Of a stretch of 64,000 bases of DNA, positions 52,466 through 64,000 are shown one piece after another (positions within the stretch are counted from its first letter, which is position 1; the number at the start of each line of letters is the position of its first letter). Source of the stretch: Augochlora pura (lineage: Eukaryota; Arthropoda; Insecta; Hymenoptera; Halictidae); the NCBI RefSeq assembly GCF_028453695.1, contig NC_135775.1:3906001-3970000 (forward strand), given 5' to 3'. The notes beneath the pieces are model-generated. The model did not search any database, had not been told where the DNA came from, and was given only the letters and a program-made list of their open reading frames with translations. The position numbers and the translations under genes are program-made.

Positions 52466-53000
52466 AGTGAGCCACGCGTGATGGAAAAAAAAACACGAGC
52501 AAACATATCAGAAGGACCGATCTCGAAGCCTAAAAAAAACAATCGTACGTAAATCGTCGCCGGTGCAAGGTGAACGGGAAGAACTTAACGAACTGCAACT
52601 GGTCCTATCCGGATCCCGCGATCGGTGAACGCTACGGATTACCGGCAACGACCTAGGAATCATCAAGGCGACTAGTTGCATACTAACTAAACGCTACACA
52701 TGGTGTATTATTCCAAGTTTAATATATTTTGTGTCAAGTCTTAGAACGTTCACTTATTTCGCGTGTCGAACATTTCCCATTTAGATGACTACAACCAGAT
52801 TTAATTTTACATCAGGATCCGCAGTCTAATGACATGAATGGTTTTATTCGACTCTGGTAGGCTTCCCGAATGAACATTCGCCAATTTCCTGTTCCACATT
52901 TCTTTAATTCTGTTGTGACTTTATGGATTTGTTTAAAATATAAAATTATGAATAAAATATAATTGCGAAACGGAAATAGGTGAAAGCCGACGTACAAGGA

Positions 53001-53342
53001 TTAAAATAACGTGTGTTTAGCCTGCGTGTACCGGAAGGACGTGACGCACGGCTGACCCCTGTTACAGAGGAAGCTACGAAAGAAATATAAATGCATGAGA
53101 CACATAATCGCAAGGATTGCAATGATCAGAAGAATCAAATTGCGTAAGCGTCGACGCGGGTTTTGTACAGGCTGCAGGAAAGTGCTTTGGGTAGTCATTG
53201 GTTTGTTCGAGGAACCGCCGAACGGTGTTACGCTTAGTTCGGTCGCATCCGGTTCTGACTTCACCTTTCCGAACATCAAAAACTTGTGACTCTTTTTCTC
53301 CAACGGGTATGCTACATGCGATTCCGCCGTAGACGTACTCAT
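53001..53342 (-). CDS. Small single-pass membrane protein, unrecognised
   Basis: A continuous 113-residue frame starting with ATG at 53342. Residues about 1-65 are polar, followed by RRRLR and one clear transmembrane helix (LILLIIAILAIMCLMHLYFF, about residues 70-89), then a short tail with two Cys. Basic residues before the helix suggest a cytoplasmic N-terminus. A TTTATT (minus-strand AATAAA) near 52842 could be its poly(A) signal. It sits between the side gene 3' end and MED6. I recognise no family; a single-exon frame of this size with a proper helix is probably real. Confidence 0.5.
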   Translation of the reverse strand: MSTSTAESHVAYPLEKKSHKFLMFGKVKSEPDATELSVTPFGGSSNKPMTTQSTFLQPVQNPRRRLRNLILLIIAILAIMCLMHLYFFRSFLCNRGQPCVTSFRYTQAKHTLF

Positions 53343-54130
53343 GCGCTGATGAATAAAAGGGCCGTTTCAACCTATCAATAATTACTTGAAAATGAAACTT
53401 TTTGTGTCGCATTATTTTACTTGTCTCTCGTGGCATTCCCGTATCTGCTCGCGTACTAATCGAATCAATTTGCATTTCTGATGACACAGATTATTGATAA
53501 AATCGTCTTCCTCGTCCTGCTCGTGCAGAAAGTTATCCAAAGGTCCTGCGTTACATGTACTCGCGTCGCAAAACATTGTCGTTTAGTGCTTGAAAAAGAT
53601 GGTATAATATCTTATTTAATCTATTCTAATACTCATTTAGTAACACTCATTTTCAAATTTTATATAAATATCCCACTGCTAAATAAATTTAAACGGAGCA
53701 GTCTCAATAGTCCACTTAAAGAATAATTTCTATGTCTGTTAACTTACGTATAAAAATGTGAATATACATGGAATTCCACAACCTATTGGTCACAGTTACG
53801 TACAATTTTTCTGCGGTAAAAGAAAAGGTCAAACACAATCGGTACAATCGAAAAGCTTAAGAAAAAAAAGACTGAACTACTAACCTACTTTGACACATAG
53901 AAAATTCTTCCTGTTTGTGATTGTTCCATACAAATTTTCAAGTGTAATAACTCATATTTTAATATTTAATAAGTAACCTCTAGTACAGAAATGCTCAGCC
54001 GGTGTTTAAGGAACAATGGAAGCGTCATACATTGTATACCATCGTATATAGAGGATAATATGAAAGTCTGTAGCAGATCGCTTTTCATAATTTCGACTTG
54101 GTAGCATACGGTCGCTTTTTACAGATTACA
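53343..54130. other. Intergenic, nothing recognised
   Basis: AT-rich sequence between the small membrane-protein gene (-) and the 68-residue frame (+). It presumably holds both promoters. A + strand frame at 53481-53726 has no start context or family resemblance. Confidence 0.4.
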
Positions 54131-54337
54131 ATGAATATAGTTTCACCTCCTTCCCTCTTATTTCGGTCGTTAAAACATGGAGACGCCCCTCAGTGTCCAA
54201 AATCGAAGTGCCCTACTTCTACAAAACAGGAGAAGTTGCAGGACAAAATGAAAAAGTCAAAGAAGGAGCAAACGAGAAAAGAAATATTGGAAAGTGCAGT
54301 TGATTTAGATTGTCCATGGTGTAAGAAGAAACGATAA
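54131..54337 (+). CDS. Small basic protein, unrecognised
   Basis: A 68-residue frame from ATG at 54131, seven bases after a TTTTTACAG that looks like a splice acceptor of a 5' UTR intron. The sequence is Lys-rich (KMKKSKKEQTRKE) with two Cys pairs, CPKSKC and CPWCKKKR. It ends about 215 bp from the convergent MED6 3' end. No family recognised. Composition differs from the AT-rich surroundings, which favours a real gene. Confidence 0.45.
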   Translation: MNIVSPPSLLFRSLKHGDAPQCPKSKCPTSTKQEKLQDKMKKSKKEQTRKEILESAVDLDCPWCKKKR

Positions 54338-54552
54338 TGAAGTGAAAAATACTTAGCTGGTTTTTAATTTTACATCAATCTTAATAATTCTTTGTCAGTA
54401 TATACAGTATCAGTTTTTATAATCCAGCAGGAAATATAATTAATTGAAATTGGTAAAAACTTATAGCGTTGTAAAAATTGGAACAATACTAAATACACAC
54501 TTAAACCTAAGCTCTTAATATGCAATATCCTATATTTTATCATAAGTTTTCG

Positions 54553-55583
54553 CTAGTTAACTTTTGGCTTCTTTTCTGGTGGGGGTTTCATGTCTTTCTT
54601 CTCGACTTTCACTTCTTGCTTGATCTCTATGGCTACAAATAGAAAAAGATATATTAATTCCACTGTTGTCACTTGGTCAATGAGTGTTTTTGATTTTAAG
54701 AAAACATACAAGATTCTATGGGTTGATGTACAGGCTTTGGAGCAGGTAATGGGAATTTCCGAATGAGCTCGGCTAGTAACATGTCCACTCTTTGACGTTG
54801 GAACAGTGAACTAGGTTCCTCACGAACAGGAGTTTCTTTCTTTGCTGCCAGTGCTTTGCCATTCTTGAAATCCCAGTAGTATCCTTTGCTAGGATGATAT
54901 CGAGAACACGAGCTAGCTTCTTCAAAAGCAGATTGCAGATGATGCACTGTGGACAACTGCAAAACATTATACATGAATGAGAATCACATTAACAAATTTA
55001 TGAATCTTTTACACATCCATTAATAAATAAAAAAATACCAATCTGGAGCTAACAACAGATGCTAAATCAGGTGCTTGATACACAACACCAGCAATAATAT
55101 AATAGTCGGCAAGTGGTGCTGCTACAGTGGGAGAATGTCGATGCTGTTTTCTAATAACATATAAAATAGGTTCTTGAACGTGCAGAAGAATATATTCCAG
55201 TCCTGTCATATTTCTGAAATTCAATGATCGATTAGTAACTATGCCATTATGTATGCACAGTATTTTTTGTAACATAATCTGTCAACTCACTGTAATTGCT
55301 CAGGACTGGCACGTTGCATTTTAACAGTTTCATTATTGCACGTTCTGTCATAAAATGGATTACTTCTTTCAGAAAAGTAATCCATTATGTTGTTTGGGTT
55401 TAACACAGGAATCCACGCACTATCATGCCAAGAAAGTCCCAAAGGATTTTCTGTTAATTTAACAAAATCAAAAAATAGAGGTTACATTAGGAAAAAAAGA
55501 TTTCGTGACATCAGTAAAATTATTATAATTCTAATTAAAATTCGTATAATATTACCTGTCACAGGAGGCCTGCCTGACAACAT
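54553..55583 (-). CDS. MED6: Mediator complex subunit 6
   Basis: Five minus-strand exons join in frame: 55583-55556, 55450-55291, 55213-55039, 54956-54710 and 54632-54553, giving 229 residues. MED6 is a head-module subunit of Mediator, which links activators to RNA polymerase II. The conserved core is clear: LGLSWHDSAWIPVLNPNNIM, YFSERSNPFYDRTCNNE, PILYVIRKQHRHSP, PLADYYIIAGVVYQAPD, YHPSKGYYWDF and a Lys/Glu-rich C-terminus. The short first exon (MLSGRPPVT) is accepted because it gives the only in-frame ATG with a donor. NAA80 lies upstream on the other strand. Confidence 0.95.
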
Positions 55584-57719
55584 TTTCACTTCGAACACTG
55601 TCAGTACATAAAATATTTAAATGCCCGCTTTGTTTACCCGCCAAGGTAAAATTGCTGATGCTGGTTATGTTTAATATTTTTGATCAATATCAAGAAATTT
55701 AATAGAAATATTATTAGTTATAAATATATTCAACGTAAACAACTACGGTATTATTGTACTTAGTTTCGACACTAACAATATTATTACTGAACGATTGAGC
55801 AGTACAAATAAACCTGCATTTCTTCTGAGACAGTCAGTGGCTCCCAATGATCTAAACACACATTGTCATTTAGAAGCATCGATGTTCATATCTCTTGATA
55901 AGAAAAATATAATAAAAATAAAGAGTGACAATAATACAGGTGAAACTCTTCGATTCTACTATTGAATCTTTTTATTTGTAGCAATGATAGGAATATCATT
56001 ATATTTAATATATTTAATTATAGTAACATATACTTCGATGATACATTAACTTATTCTACTGCCTTAATAATATTTAAAGTAATTATTTTGCATTAAATAC
56101 AAATGTTTCATAAGATGTGTTGTATCTTAAATTATTGTTGATCATTTCGTACGGACACATTACGTTATGATAAAATTTATTACAAAAATATATATTAAAC
56201 TACTAAAATGTATTGTACACGGTAACAAATATTGTGTCGTACGAGTAATGGTACTTGAGAACGAGTACATATTGGTTTTTGAAACTGACGTTGTTTGCGA
56301 TGACAACAAGCTTGTGACTGTTCGGCCTAATCTAAGGCGGCATTGACAAGCACTGCCGAAATAAAGAATGCAGAACGCCGCTCACATATAGAACAGAGGC
56401 TATTAGGAAAAATGGGTCAAATGCAAAAAAAGGTTCTCGCGTCCAAAAGGGAATGGGTCATGGACAAGTCGAGAGAGAACGCATCACGCTCGCAGAAGAA
56501 TTCTTCCACAAAAGTCCTACATGTGTTTGATGTCCAAAGAGAAATGTAACATAAAAGGAATAAAGGCGCTGCTACTTAGCAGAGAAGCAGAGTCGTCGAT
56601 TAATTAATGAACTACATTTATAAAAATTATTGAAAAATAAAGCCACTATGCACAATGAAATAAATATCAAAGTGTACTACGATACATTTAATTCCCAATA
56701 TGTAGACAATAAACATTATTGTTTAAAAAAATATAAAAAGCAATAAAGTCTGTAAAGGCTCGTTCTAGTTCATATTTACATTGAATACTTCTCTTAAAAG
56801 ATTCGTTCTTGTTATAACAATTAATCGATATGATGACTTATTTGACCCGCGAAATTAGGTGAAAATTTTGAAGACCTGGGTCAGAATCGACCCAGGAACC
56901 GTCGTCTATAGGTTAAAAAATGAATTGACAAAGATAAAGGTGGGGTAAAAGGTTACGTTCAAAAATTTGACCGTACGTTCTTTGGGCGCGATTGTTCACG
57001 TTGTTACATTTATTTCAATTAATAATTCTGCATTCGTCGAACTGGGTGGCAAGAATTCAAGTAATCTGAGCAGTCTACGAATACATTCGAAAATACGACC
57101 GCTAGGAGTGTTATATCCAACAATGCGGCTGGGTGCGGTGAAAATTTTACATAACGGTGGGGATATGTTCAGCAGAAATATCGTTCCTAGCTCAAGATGA
57201 CACTAATCTGAAAGCTATTTCCGCACGAGATACATACAGGTGGAGAAACACAGTGACCTTTAATCTTTTGTGTCAAGTTCTTGTCGTTTGCAAACAAAAA
57301 AATACGGTAAGGACATCTGCTGCAAAGTATTTCTTACGACTTAACGACGCGTGTTAATACTTTCTATTTTTTGATGACTGTCAATGGCAGGTTGTCGTGG
57401 ATCTCTATTTTGGACCAGGACAACTATTTTCCGAGAATTCGCATGCTTTCATGAATAAGCCTCGGCGCCTAATCATTTATGAATCATAAATACCGTTTTA
57501 CTACTTTCGTTATCGGATTAAATTTCTTTGGACATTATAATCTGTCAAGAACGATAATTAGCATGATTGTTGTTTTTCTTTTTTTTAAATAATGAATTAT
57601 AATATAGCAATCGTTGTAGGAATGATATTTTTTAATACTAGAATGAAATCAATAGAATACTGATATTGTAAGATTCCTATAGAATGTTATTTTTTTCAAC
57701 ATATATTTTCAGAAAGATT
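55584..57719. other. Intergenic with one doubtful open segment
   Basis: Mostly AT-rich and noncoding. At 56236-56549 two overlapping frames (one from ATG about 56249, ending CGGCAT TGA; the next open to 56549, rich in Lys/Arg/Gln, for example RRSHIEQRLLGKMGQMQ) look like one short coding region broken by a frameshift, or a chance frame. A palindrome CCTGGGTC..GACCCAGG lies at 56876-56897. Confidence 0.4.
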
Positions 57720-58456
57720 ATGACAACGAATGATAAGGAATATTCTATAGTCCCTCTTCATAAAAGACCAGAATTAATTAAAGACTGTTGCGTATTACTC
57801 AATTCAGAATGGCCACGTAGTGAGACCGCAAGGTACATTATATTCACCTCTTTAATGACAGCATCATTATCTTCAAAATTAATTCATTTTTTTTATATAA
57901 AATAGGTTAGAATCTTTAACTGTATCATGTGATAAATTTCCCACATGTCTTGTACTTATTAACAAGGAGAACAGAGTCCTTGGTCACTGTAAGATATCCT
58001 TAATACCCAAGTTACGCCACAGTTGTTTCATACAGTCAGGTACGTTTACTTGGAACAGATATATAATACAGGTTAATAAAACAGTATAACAATGTTCATC
58101 TTCACATTTTAGTTATAATCGACTACAAATGTAGATCCCAAGGGCTTGGATCTAGATTGCTCCATGGTGCAGAAGATTATGTTAAAAGGAGAGGATTTAA
58201 GAATGTATATTTAACAACTAAAGGTCAAGAAGTTTTCTACCTTAAAAATGGCTATAAAACCTGTGATCCATTCAAAGCCTATGGAATTAATGATGTTGTA
58301 TATTCTACTGCAGCATTTACAAAATCAAAACTTAAAGAGAAATCTATGCAATTTTCTGGTCCACCACCTCCACCAATGCCAAACTTTCGGATGCCAAAGT
58401 TCTATGATTTTAATGCAATTCCTCATAGAACCCATATGGTAAAAACATTACAATAA
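57720..58456 (+). CDS. NAA80: N-alpha-acetyltransferase 80 (actin N-terminal acetyltransferase)
   Basis: Three exons join in frame: 57720-57832, 57906-58039 and 58113-58456, giving 196 residues. NAA80 (NAT6) acetylates the processed N-terminus of actin. The GNAT fold is visible: an N-terminal helix region (ELIKDCCVLLNSEWPRS), strands with NRVLGHCKIS, the acetyl-CoA-binding loop CRSQGLGSRLLHGAEDY, and KNVYLTTKGQEVFYLKNGY. A short polyproline run (GPPPPPMP) follows the domain, as in vertebrate NAA80 where it binds profilin-actin. The ATG at 57720 lies seven bases past a possible UTR acceptor (TTTTCAG). BLVRB converges from the other strand. Confidence 0.93.
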
Positions 58457-58868
58457 TAGTAATGTAATGAAACACGCTTTTACACCTAAATCCTTTTCAT
58501 ATTCCATTACATAAATGCTGCAAATTACATATTATTTATTTACTTAGTAAATTATTTTTGTAATTATTCATGCTACGCTAATACTTATCATTCGTTAATA
58601 CAGTCATAAAAAATCAAATTATACAATCCATTCCAATAATATACAGAAAACAATACTTTCGAAAATTGTACAGTTTCTAGAATCAATGAAATATTTTTCA
58701 TACAAATTATGATCTTTTCTTATGTTCATACTTTTCTTATTTATTTCTGTAATGAAGTAAGAATAAGTGGCAGGAGCATCTGTTATTACCTTCATCTAAT
58801 TTAATAGATTATCCAAAGATAAAAAATAAAACAATTTTTATTTGTGTATAATCATGTTTCAAATTATA
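58457..58868. other. Convergent 3' flanks of NAA80 and BLVRB
   Basis: AT-rich, noncoding sequence between two converging stop codons, presumably both 3' UTRs. Confidence 0.6.
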
Positions 58869-60029
58869 CTAAGAAGCAGTTGCAATACCACAAACTTTCT
58901 GATAATGTTCTGCTTTCTGAAGACTTTCAACAAGGAAAGCACCTAAATCGTGTTTGGAAATAGCACGACCTGGAGATTCATCGTGCTTGATTACATACTT
59001 TGAACTTGGTGCATCTAAAAATATATCATGTAATAATAGGCAATTGAGTCGCATATGTATTTAATATAATACATACCAGCAATATGTGGTGGTAGTACAG
59101 CAATCCACTGTAATTCGCTTGCCTTGAGTAGATCAAACATGCGTTGATGATCCGCATTTAAATCCTTGAATATAGCAGGCACTGCTTCAGGTTTATAGAA
59201 CAAGAATGCTGTAAATAATAGAAAAATTATTTAGATATATGTAAAAAATGTTTAATTCTCCTTTAAACAAAGATCGTTGTAGAATAAATAACTTACCAGA
59301 CAGGCAAACGGATACCACTTTTACATTATGGGTTTTCATAGCATCTATTATATTTTTCATACCCTGAGATAACACCGTAGTGGGACCTGAAACAATTAAA
59401 CATAAAGCATCAAGCTTAGAAAATTCAGTGTAATACGAAGCTCTATAGTTCTATCATATTTAATGCCATTAATGATTAGTGATTACAATTGAAATAATTT
59501 ATTATAAATTACAAGTAATGATTACATTTTTAATTTAATTGGTGTAACTAAATTTATAATTAAACCAATCACGGTTATTGACAATTTCAATTGTAAGAAT
59601 TAATCAATCGAACAAATTAAAAATGATTTTCGATCAATGCCTAAAATGTACTTACTCAAATCATTTCTTGTGCCAAGGACAACAACGACTCCATCTCTGT
59701 CAGATATTGCATCTGATACTTGTTTAGCATTAGTAACATCCCCAACAATTGTTTCTATTTTATCTTTCAAATTTGACGGGATTTTGTTTCCATCTCTCAC
59801 AAATGCTCTTACTTTCAATCCTAAATTGTAAAATGTGTTCTTGAATAAAAACTAGTACGATCCGATGTATACAGTTTATATTTCATAATTTTCGATTGTT
59901 TTAAATAAACCGGCTTTTTTTATAGCTGTCAATAAAGAATAAAAAAGATATGTCACCTTTCTTCACAGCATCATTTAAAGCACATAATCCTGTGTTCCCA
60001 GTAGCCCCAAATATTGTTATTCGATTCAT
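58869..60029 (-). CDS. BLVRB: Flavin reductase (NADPH) / biliverdin reductase B-like
   Basis: Five minus-strand exons join in frame: 60029-59957, 59820-59656, 59386-59297, 59208-59077 and 59014-58869, giving 201 residues, close to human BLVRB (206). It is a small Rossmann-fold reductase of the atypical short-chain dehydrogenase type that reduces flavins and biliverdin with NADPH. The N-terminal nucleotide-binding motif is IFGATGNTG. Also seen are VRAFVRD, IVGDVT, a GVVVVLGTRNDLSPTTVLSQG segment, and a C-terminal SKHDLGAFLVESL matching the family. The start ATG at 60029 directly precedes the Rossmann motif. Confidence 0.92.
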
Positions 60030-61345
60030 GATGACACAGTAGTTATGTGATAAATACTGCAACGTTATCAAAGTTGAAGTAATAGATTTATCAAACGTGC
60101 TATGTCATCTCTACGTAACAATTCAAATTTACGGTTTAAGGGGATTTACAAGCGAGACGGTTTCCTATTTGTTTCTGCGAATACATCGTCCCAACACTGC
60201 GCAATTCAATAATAATTGATGAATGAAGTCACTAGACTAGACATAACCGGTTTAGGTTATTTCTAAAGTAGGTAGCATAACCTAGTGTAAGGAAGTCAAA
60301 TTTATTACACTTATAGTCATGCTACGTATAAAGTAAATCTAAAAGAATATTTTAAAGGTATTGAAATATTTAAGAGATTCTCTTGTTTCTATACCATGCG
60401 AAAAGGTTTATTTACATGTAAGAATGTAAAAATTTAAAAATAGCGCTATTTGTGACAAGTGGTGCCGCGTGTGGTAAAATTTTGAAATAAAGTTATTCTT
60501 TTTAAAATAATTATTATTTAAATAAAGACCCTAAGCTACATATATCCCATATGTCTTGGTACATGCATTTTGATAACAAAATTTATATTCCAATTTAATC
60601 TAATTTAATGAACAAATTATTTTACCATTTCTGTACTTCTGTAAGAATTGTGAAATTATGGTGAACTTAAATTCAATTTAGAGAATCGCATACTTTTTGA
60701 GCTATGCTGAAGAACAATGAACAAATTACATTGTCAATGATGTGTATGTATATATATATGTATATCTATAAATTAATCATGTGTATGTAAGTAACGTAGG
60801 AGCTAGTACTATTTATTAGATTTAATTAATTTTCTTTATTTTTTTGTACATAGCGTTTAGTTTGATATAAAAAGGAGAGTTCGTACAACTGTCTCTTCAA
60901 TAGAACTGTAATGGTTTGTAATTAATATTACGCGAGCATAAGTAACAACTTTCGATAAATTTAAAATTAGTAATTAGTATAAACATTACCATTTTTTAAA
61001 TTTCTCTGAACACTGGTATAGTCTCGGTACTTGGTCTTTCACAGCTTTAATTTAAAAACTTGTAATTTCATTTTCTATTTCCTTCTTCATGGCAACAAAT
61101 AAATTTCAGTAAACGTATTACATCTTTATCACACAACACCAATTAAGTAGTCTTTAAATATTCTGTGTCCAATTATTACATTATTATTACTATAAATGAA
61201 GTTTCATTTTTTGTTTGCTCATAATCACTCCCGTAATTACGATTTTTATACTTAAAATATGTTTCATGATCATCGTGCAGATCGCACATAAAAATTGTTA
61301 CATAACAACCATAGGAAACATATGATACAAACTGAAATACTTCTA
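60030..61345. other. Intergenic / PSME4 3' UTR
   Basis: AT-rich sequence between BLVRB start and PSME4 stop (both minus strand). It likely contains the PSME4 3' UTR and the BLVRB promoter. A short (TA)n run is at about 60748-60765. No coding potential seen. Confidence 0.5.
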
Positions 61346-64000
61346 TTAAGAGTAATGGGGCGGCGGTATCGTCAAATCTTGCAATATAGTTAACTGTTCT
61401 TGTGTGAAATGTTGTGAATAACCACTTATCCCTCTCCATCCATCATAATGTGTCCTCTTAAAATCATCCAGTGTCTTTCTAATCGTTGTCTATAAAGAAA
61501 TGAAACCGCATTATACAACGATTCGAAAGTATTATAAATTGATTACATATACTTACCGGTATCGGTTGTGGATCATTCATGAAAGGGCCGAGGAATTCGA
61601 AAATTGATGGAACGTAATCAGGAATATCGTACGGATGGGCTTGAATAAACGAACATAGTCCTAACACGGCTCCATGACGAATTCTTATAGCATCCGGTTT
61701 TAATTCCTTCCTTGCTGTCCCCTTCTGCTGGTTTAAGTTATCCTTTTTATACAATTTGGTTTTTGCTTTCTTCTTAAACTCCTCCTAAAAATTGTCAATT
61801 GAGTTAAATGCCATATAGAATCTCTACGTATAGAAGAAGTCTGACAATAAAATTATCCCGAGGCTGCTCACCAATAATTCTTCTTGGTTTGGTATAAACA
61901 TACAATGCAATAATCCACTGAGACATTGGCCAGCGTTTTTTCTCACTTCAACGCGTTCATCTTCCAACAAATATACGACTGTATCCTTCACACAACTGAC
62001 CCACGCGGAGTTACTTAAAAATATGCTGATATTATGAAATATCAACACTTGAAGGAATTGCAAACAAGTGGACTTCGTCCACCACGAAGCGTGCTTCGAC
62101 ATGCTCACTACTTTGTCCAAGACTATTGGCATATCGCACGACAGAGTAAGCCCTTGTGCAAGTAATGCTAGAGTATGTGTACATAATTTAGCTAATTCCT
62201 CATCTGTGTCGCTATTTTCAAGTTGACATATAATAGGAAATATTTTATAAAATTCCGGCTTTATACCACTCGGTGAACGGAGGACGGTATTTGAGATCCA
62301 TTTGCAAACTGTCTTGAACAATCGAATCGCTATCTCATGGTCCTTCGCGTCTTTTTCGGTGTCCGGAGGAGAATCATTGAAGTTAACGTTTGCTACTTGA
62401 GCGGATAAAGAGTGTTCTTCCTTACTTGATACTAAAGCACTTTCGGTGACAAGAGTTTGCAATCTCGGTAGTATTTTATTTACTAAATCCTCAACTTTAG
62501 GTGTCCACTGATTACTTGAGGAATTTGGAAACCTGAAGTTCACGTTGAATACGCTCACTAATACGGAGCCCAATCTTCCCCTCACATTTTCGAAAGGACT
62601 TGCTAACAACCTATCTTCTGTACGTTCTAGCAGACGTCGCAATAATTGTATAACTCGCCACGATTGTTCATCGAGCGCCGCTTGTAAAATAAGCAAACGT
62701 CCACACTCGACGAAAGATGACTCCGAATCACCAAGATATGATTCTTCCATTAAGCATTCCAGTAACCAATGGTGTCTATTCGGGTCTCTGTGTCGTTGTG
62801 CGTTTGCAAAACACAGACCCCAATCCATTTGAGATTCAACCGTTATATTAGATATCGCTAGCCTTATAATTGGCAGCAGATTTTCCCACATTTCGCAAAC
62901 CATGTGGAATGGCCAATGTTTAGAGCCTCGAATAATACCAGCGATTATCTCAGACGCGCATCTTTGGCTACCTTTCTGTTTGTCCTTAACTAGTTTGTAC
63001 AAATGTGGTACAAAATGCTTCAAGTACACTATTCCATGGTTACGAAAAACACCTTTGAAAACTAAAAATTTAAGACCGTTAAATTTATCCACTTTCTCTT
63101 CGATACTGAACAACGTTATTAATTTCTCAATATTCTGTGGGTCATTGAAGAAGTGATCTACTTCTTTCTCGTGTTCCGTTAACTTTCGAACATTCGGATC
63201 TAAGCACGGTTGTTCGGACGACGGTGCGTATATTTCTATCTTCTTTGGCCACATGTAATATCCGGTATACGTGTTGTGAACGTATCTAGGTTCATCCCAT
63301 TGTTCTGGGGTCAGAGGACGAGTTTCGTAATTATATTGTAACCAAGCGTTGTCTGATCTTAGCCCTGGTACCAACTTCTTGTACTGATCTTGCGAATCTT
63401 GTGATTCACTTATCTCTGGCAAACCAGGAGGATCGATAAGTACCTTCGGATTAAAAAATTATTACTTAGCGTGTAAATAATTCGTTATACTTTATTTCAT
63501 AATTCAATGAATACTTTACTTTTGGATGTTTCCGTTTCAATTGTTTCAAAATGTATACGGCTACTCTAGTAGCTATTTGTCTTTCTTGCGCTGAGTCGTG
63601 TATCAATGCTCCCATGAAATAACGAATGACTTTCGGTGGATAGGTTTGTTCATGGTGGACTAAAATACGGATGAAAAACATCGCCATTATTCGATGTCTC
63701 CAGTGTAAATTCTTTTCCAGAAGAACGTTCAACAGTTCGTCTATCAAACCGGTGTAATAGACTAAGTTATTCTTTCCGACCTCTTTAAACGCTTCCAAGC
63801 CTTGTTCTATCTCATTCTCGGTTGGTAAAGAAATGTTTGGTCGCGGTTCAGTTGTCCATAATTTCGATGCAGCTTTTAAACAAGCTTCCGGTATTTCGTG
63901 TGAAATGGCAAACGTGGGAAAACGTTTATTCACAGTTTGCACTAAAATATCTTTCAGTCGCACCACAGATAATTTTTCGGATATCTTGGACAGTACTAAA
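61346..64000 (-). CDS. PSME4: Proteasome activator complex subunit 4 (PA200), 5' truncated by window
   Basis: Four minus-strand exons in frame: 64000-63520 (open to the window end), 63443-61872, 61784-61557 and 61489-61346 (stop). PA200 is a large HEAT-repeat cap that binds the ends of the 20S proteasome and has roles in spermatogenesis and DNA repair. The visible 807 codons are the C-terminal part. Diagnostic stretches are YNYETRPLTPEQWDEPRYVHNTYTGYYMWP (in parts), HWRHRIMAMFFIRILVHHE, PRYV, KHWPFHMVCEMWENLLPI, RHGAVLGLCSFIQAHPYDIPDYVP and FRRTHYDGW-like FKRTHYDGWRGISGY. The protein ends PPPHYS, while human PA200 ends YYA; the penultimate Tyr of the HbYX docking motif is kept but the preceding residue is His. 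Confidence 0.94.

Noticed and set aside
1..64000. CRISPR arrays, tRNA or rRNA genes, known microRNAs, viral genes
   Set aside because: I looked for spaced direct repeats, cloverleaf box sequences and a few well-known insect microRNA sequences and saw none. Short RNAs could still be missed by eye.

Overview
This window looks like nuclear DNA of an insect, most likely a hymenopteran (bee, ant or wasp). Genes have many short exons with GT-AG introns, often under 120 bp. AT-rich introns alternate with GC-rich blocks, and microsatellites and short inverted-repeat elements are common. Most gene families here are ordinary animal nuclear genes. Order assignment is inference; no species can be named. 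All exon structures were assembled by eye, joining splice sites that keep the reading frame.

Layout. (1) 320-2397, + strand: last three exons of a Sidestep-like immunoglobulin-superfamily receptor (transmembrane segment, cytoplasmic tail). (2) 4690-9770, - strand: a tandem duplication of a zinc-finger gene of unknown function. The copy at 7557-9554 is intact (577 codons); the copy at 5195-6830 is degraded. (3) 10513-15105, + strand: KCTD3/SHKBP1-type BTB plus WD-like protein. (4) 16684-18352, - strand: RCE1, the CAAX prenyl protease. (5) 19421-24996, + strand: FBXO11, an SCF ubiquitin-ligase receptor. RCE1 and FBXO11 are head to head. (6) about 25-42 kb: a large stretch with no convincing gene, full of GA/CT, AT and poly-C tracts and small MITE-like repeats. 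(7) 43604-52465, + strand: a complete Sidestep-family receptor (five Ig domains, one FnIII, one TM, 852 aa). (8) 53-64 kb: dense housekeeping genes: a small membrane protein (-), a 68-residue ORF (+), MED6 (-), NAA80 (+), BLVRB (-), and the 3' part of PSME4/PA200 (-), which runs off the window end.

The genes do not form one pathway. The notable pairing is two Sidestep-family receptors on the same strand, about 41 kb apart, whose tails share a PDII/PDLI box and end in ESCV and ESCI, a probable PDZ ligand. The least explained items are the tandem zinc-finger locus, whose intact copy carries MELT-like, KVRF and C-terminal TQT short motifs, and a regularly spaced palindrome (GACACGTGTC, about 524 bp apart) in the first intron of the Sidestep gene. 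I found no rRNA, tRNA, CRISPR array or viral gene.
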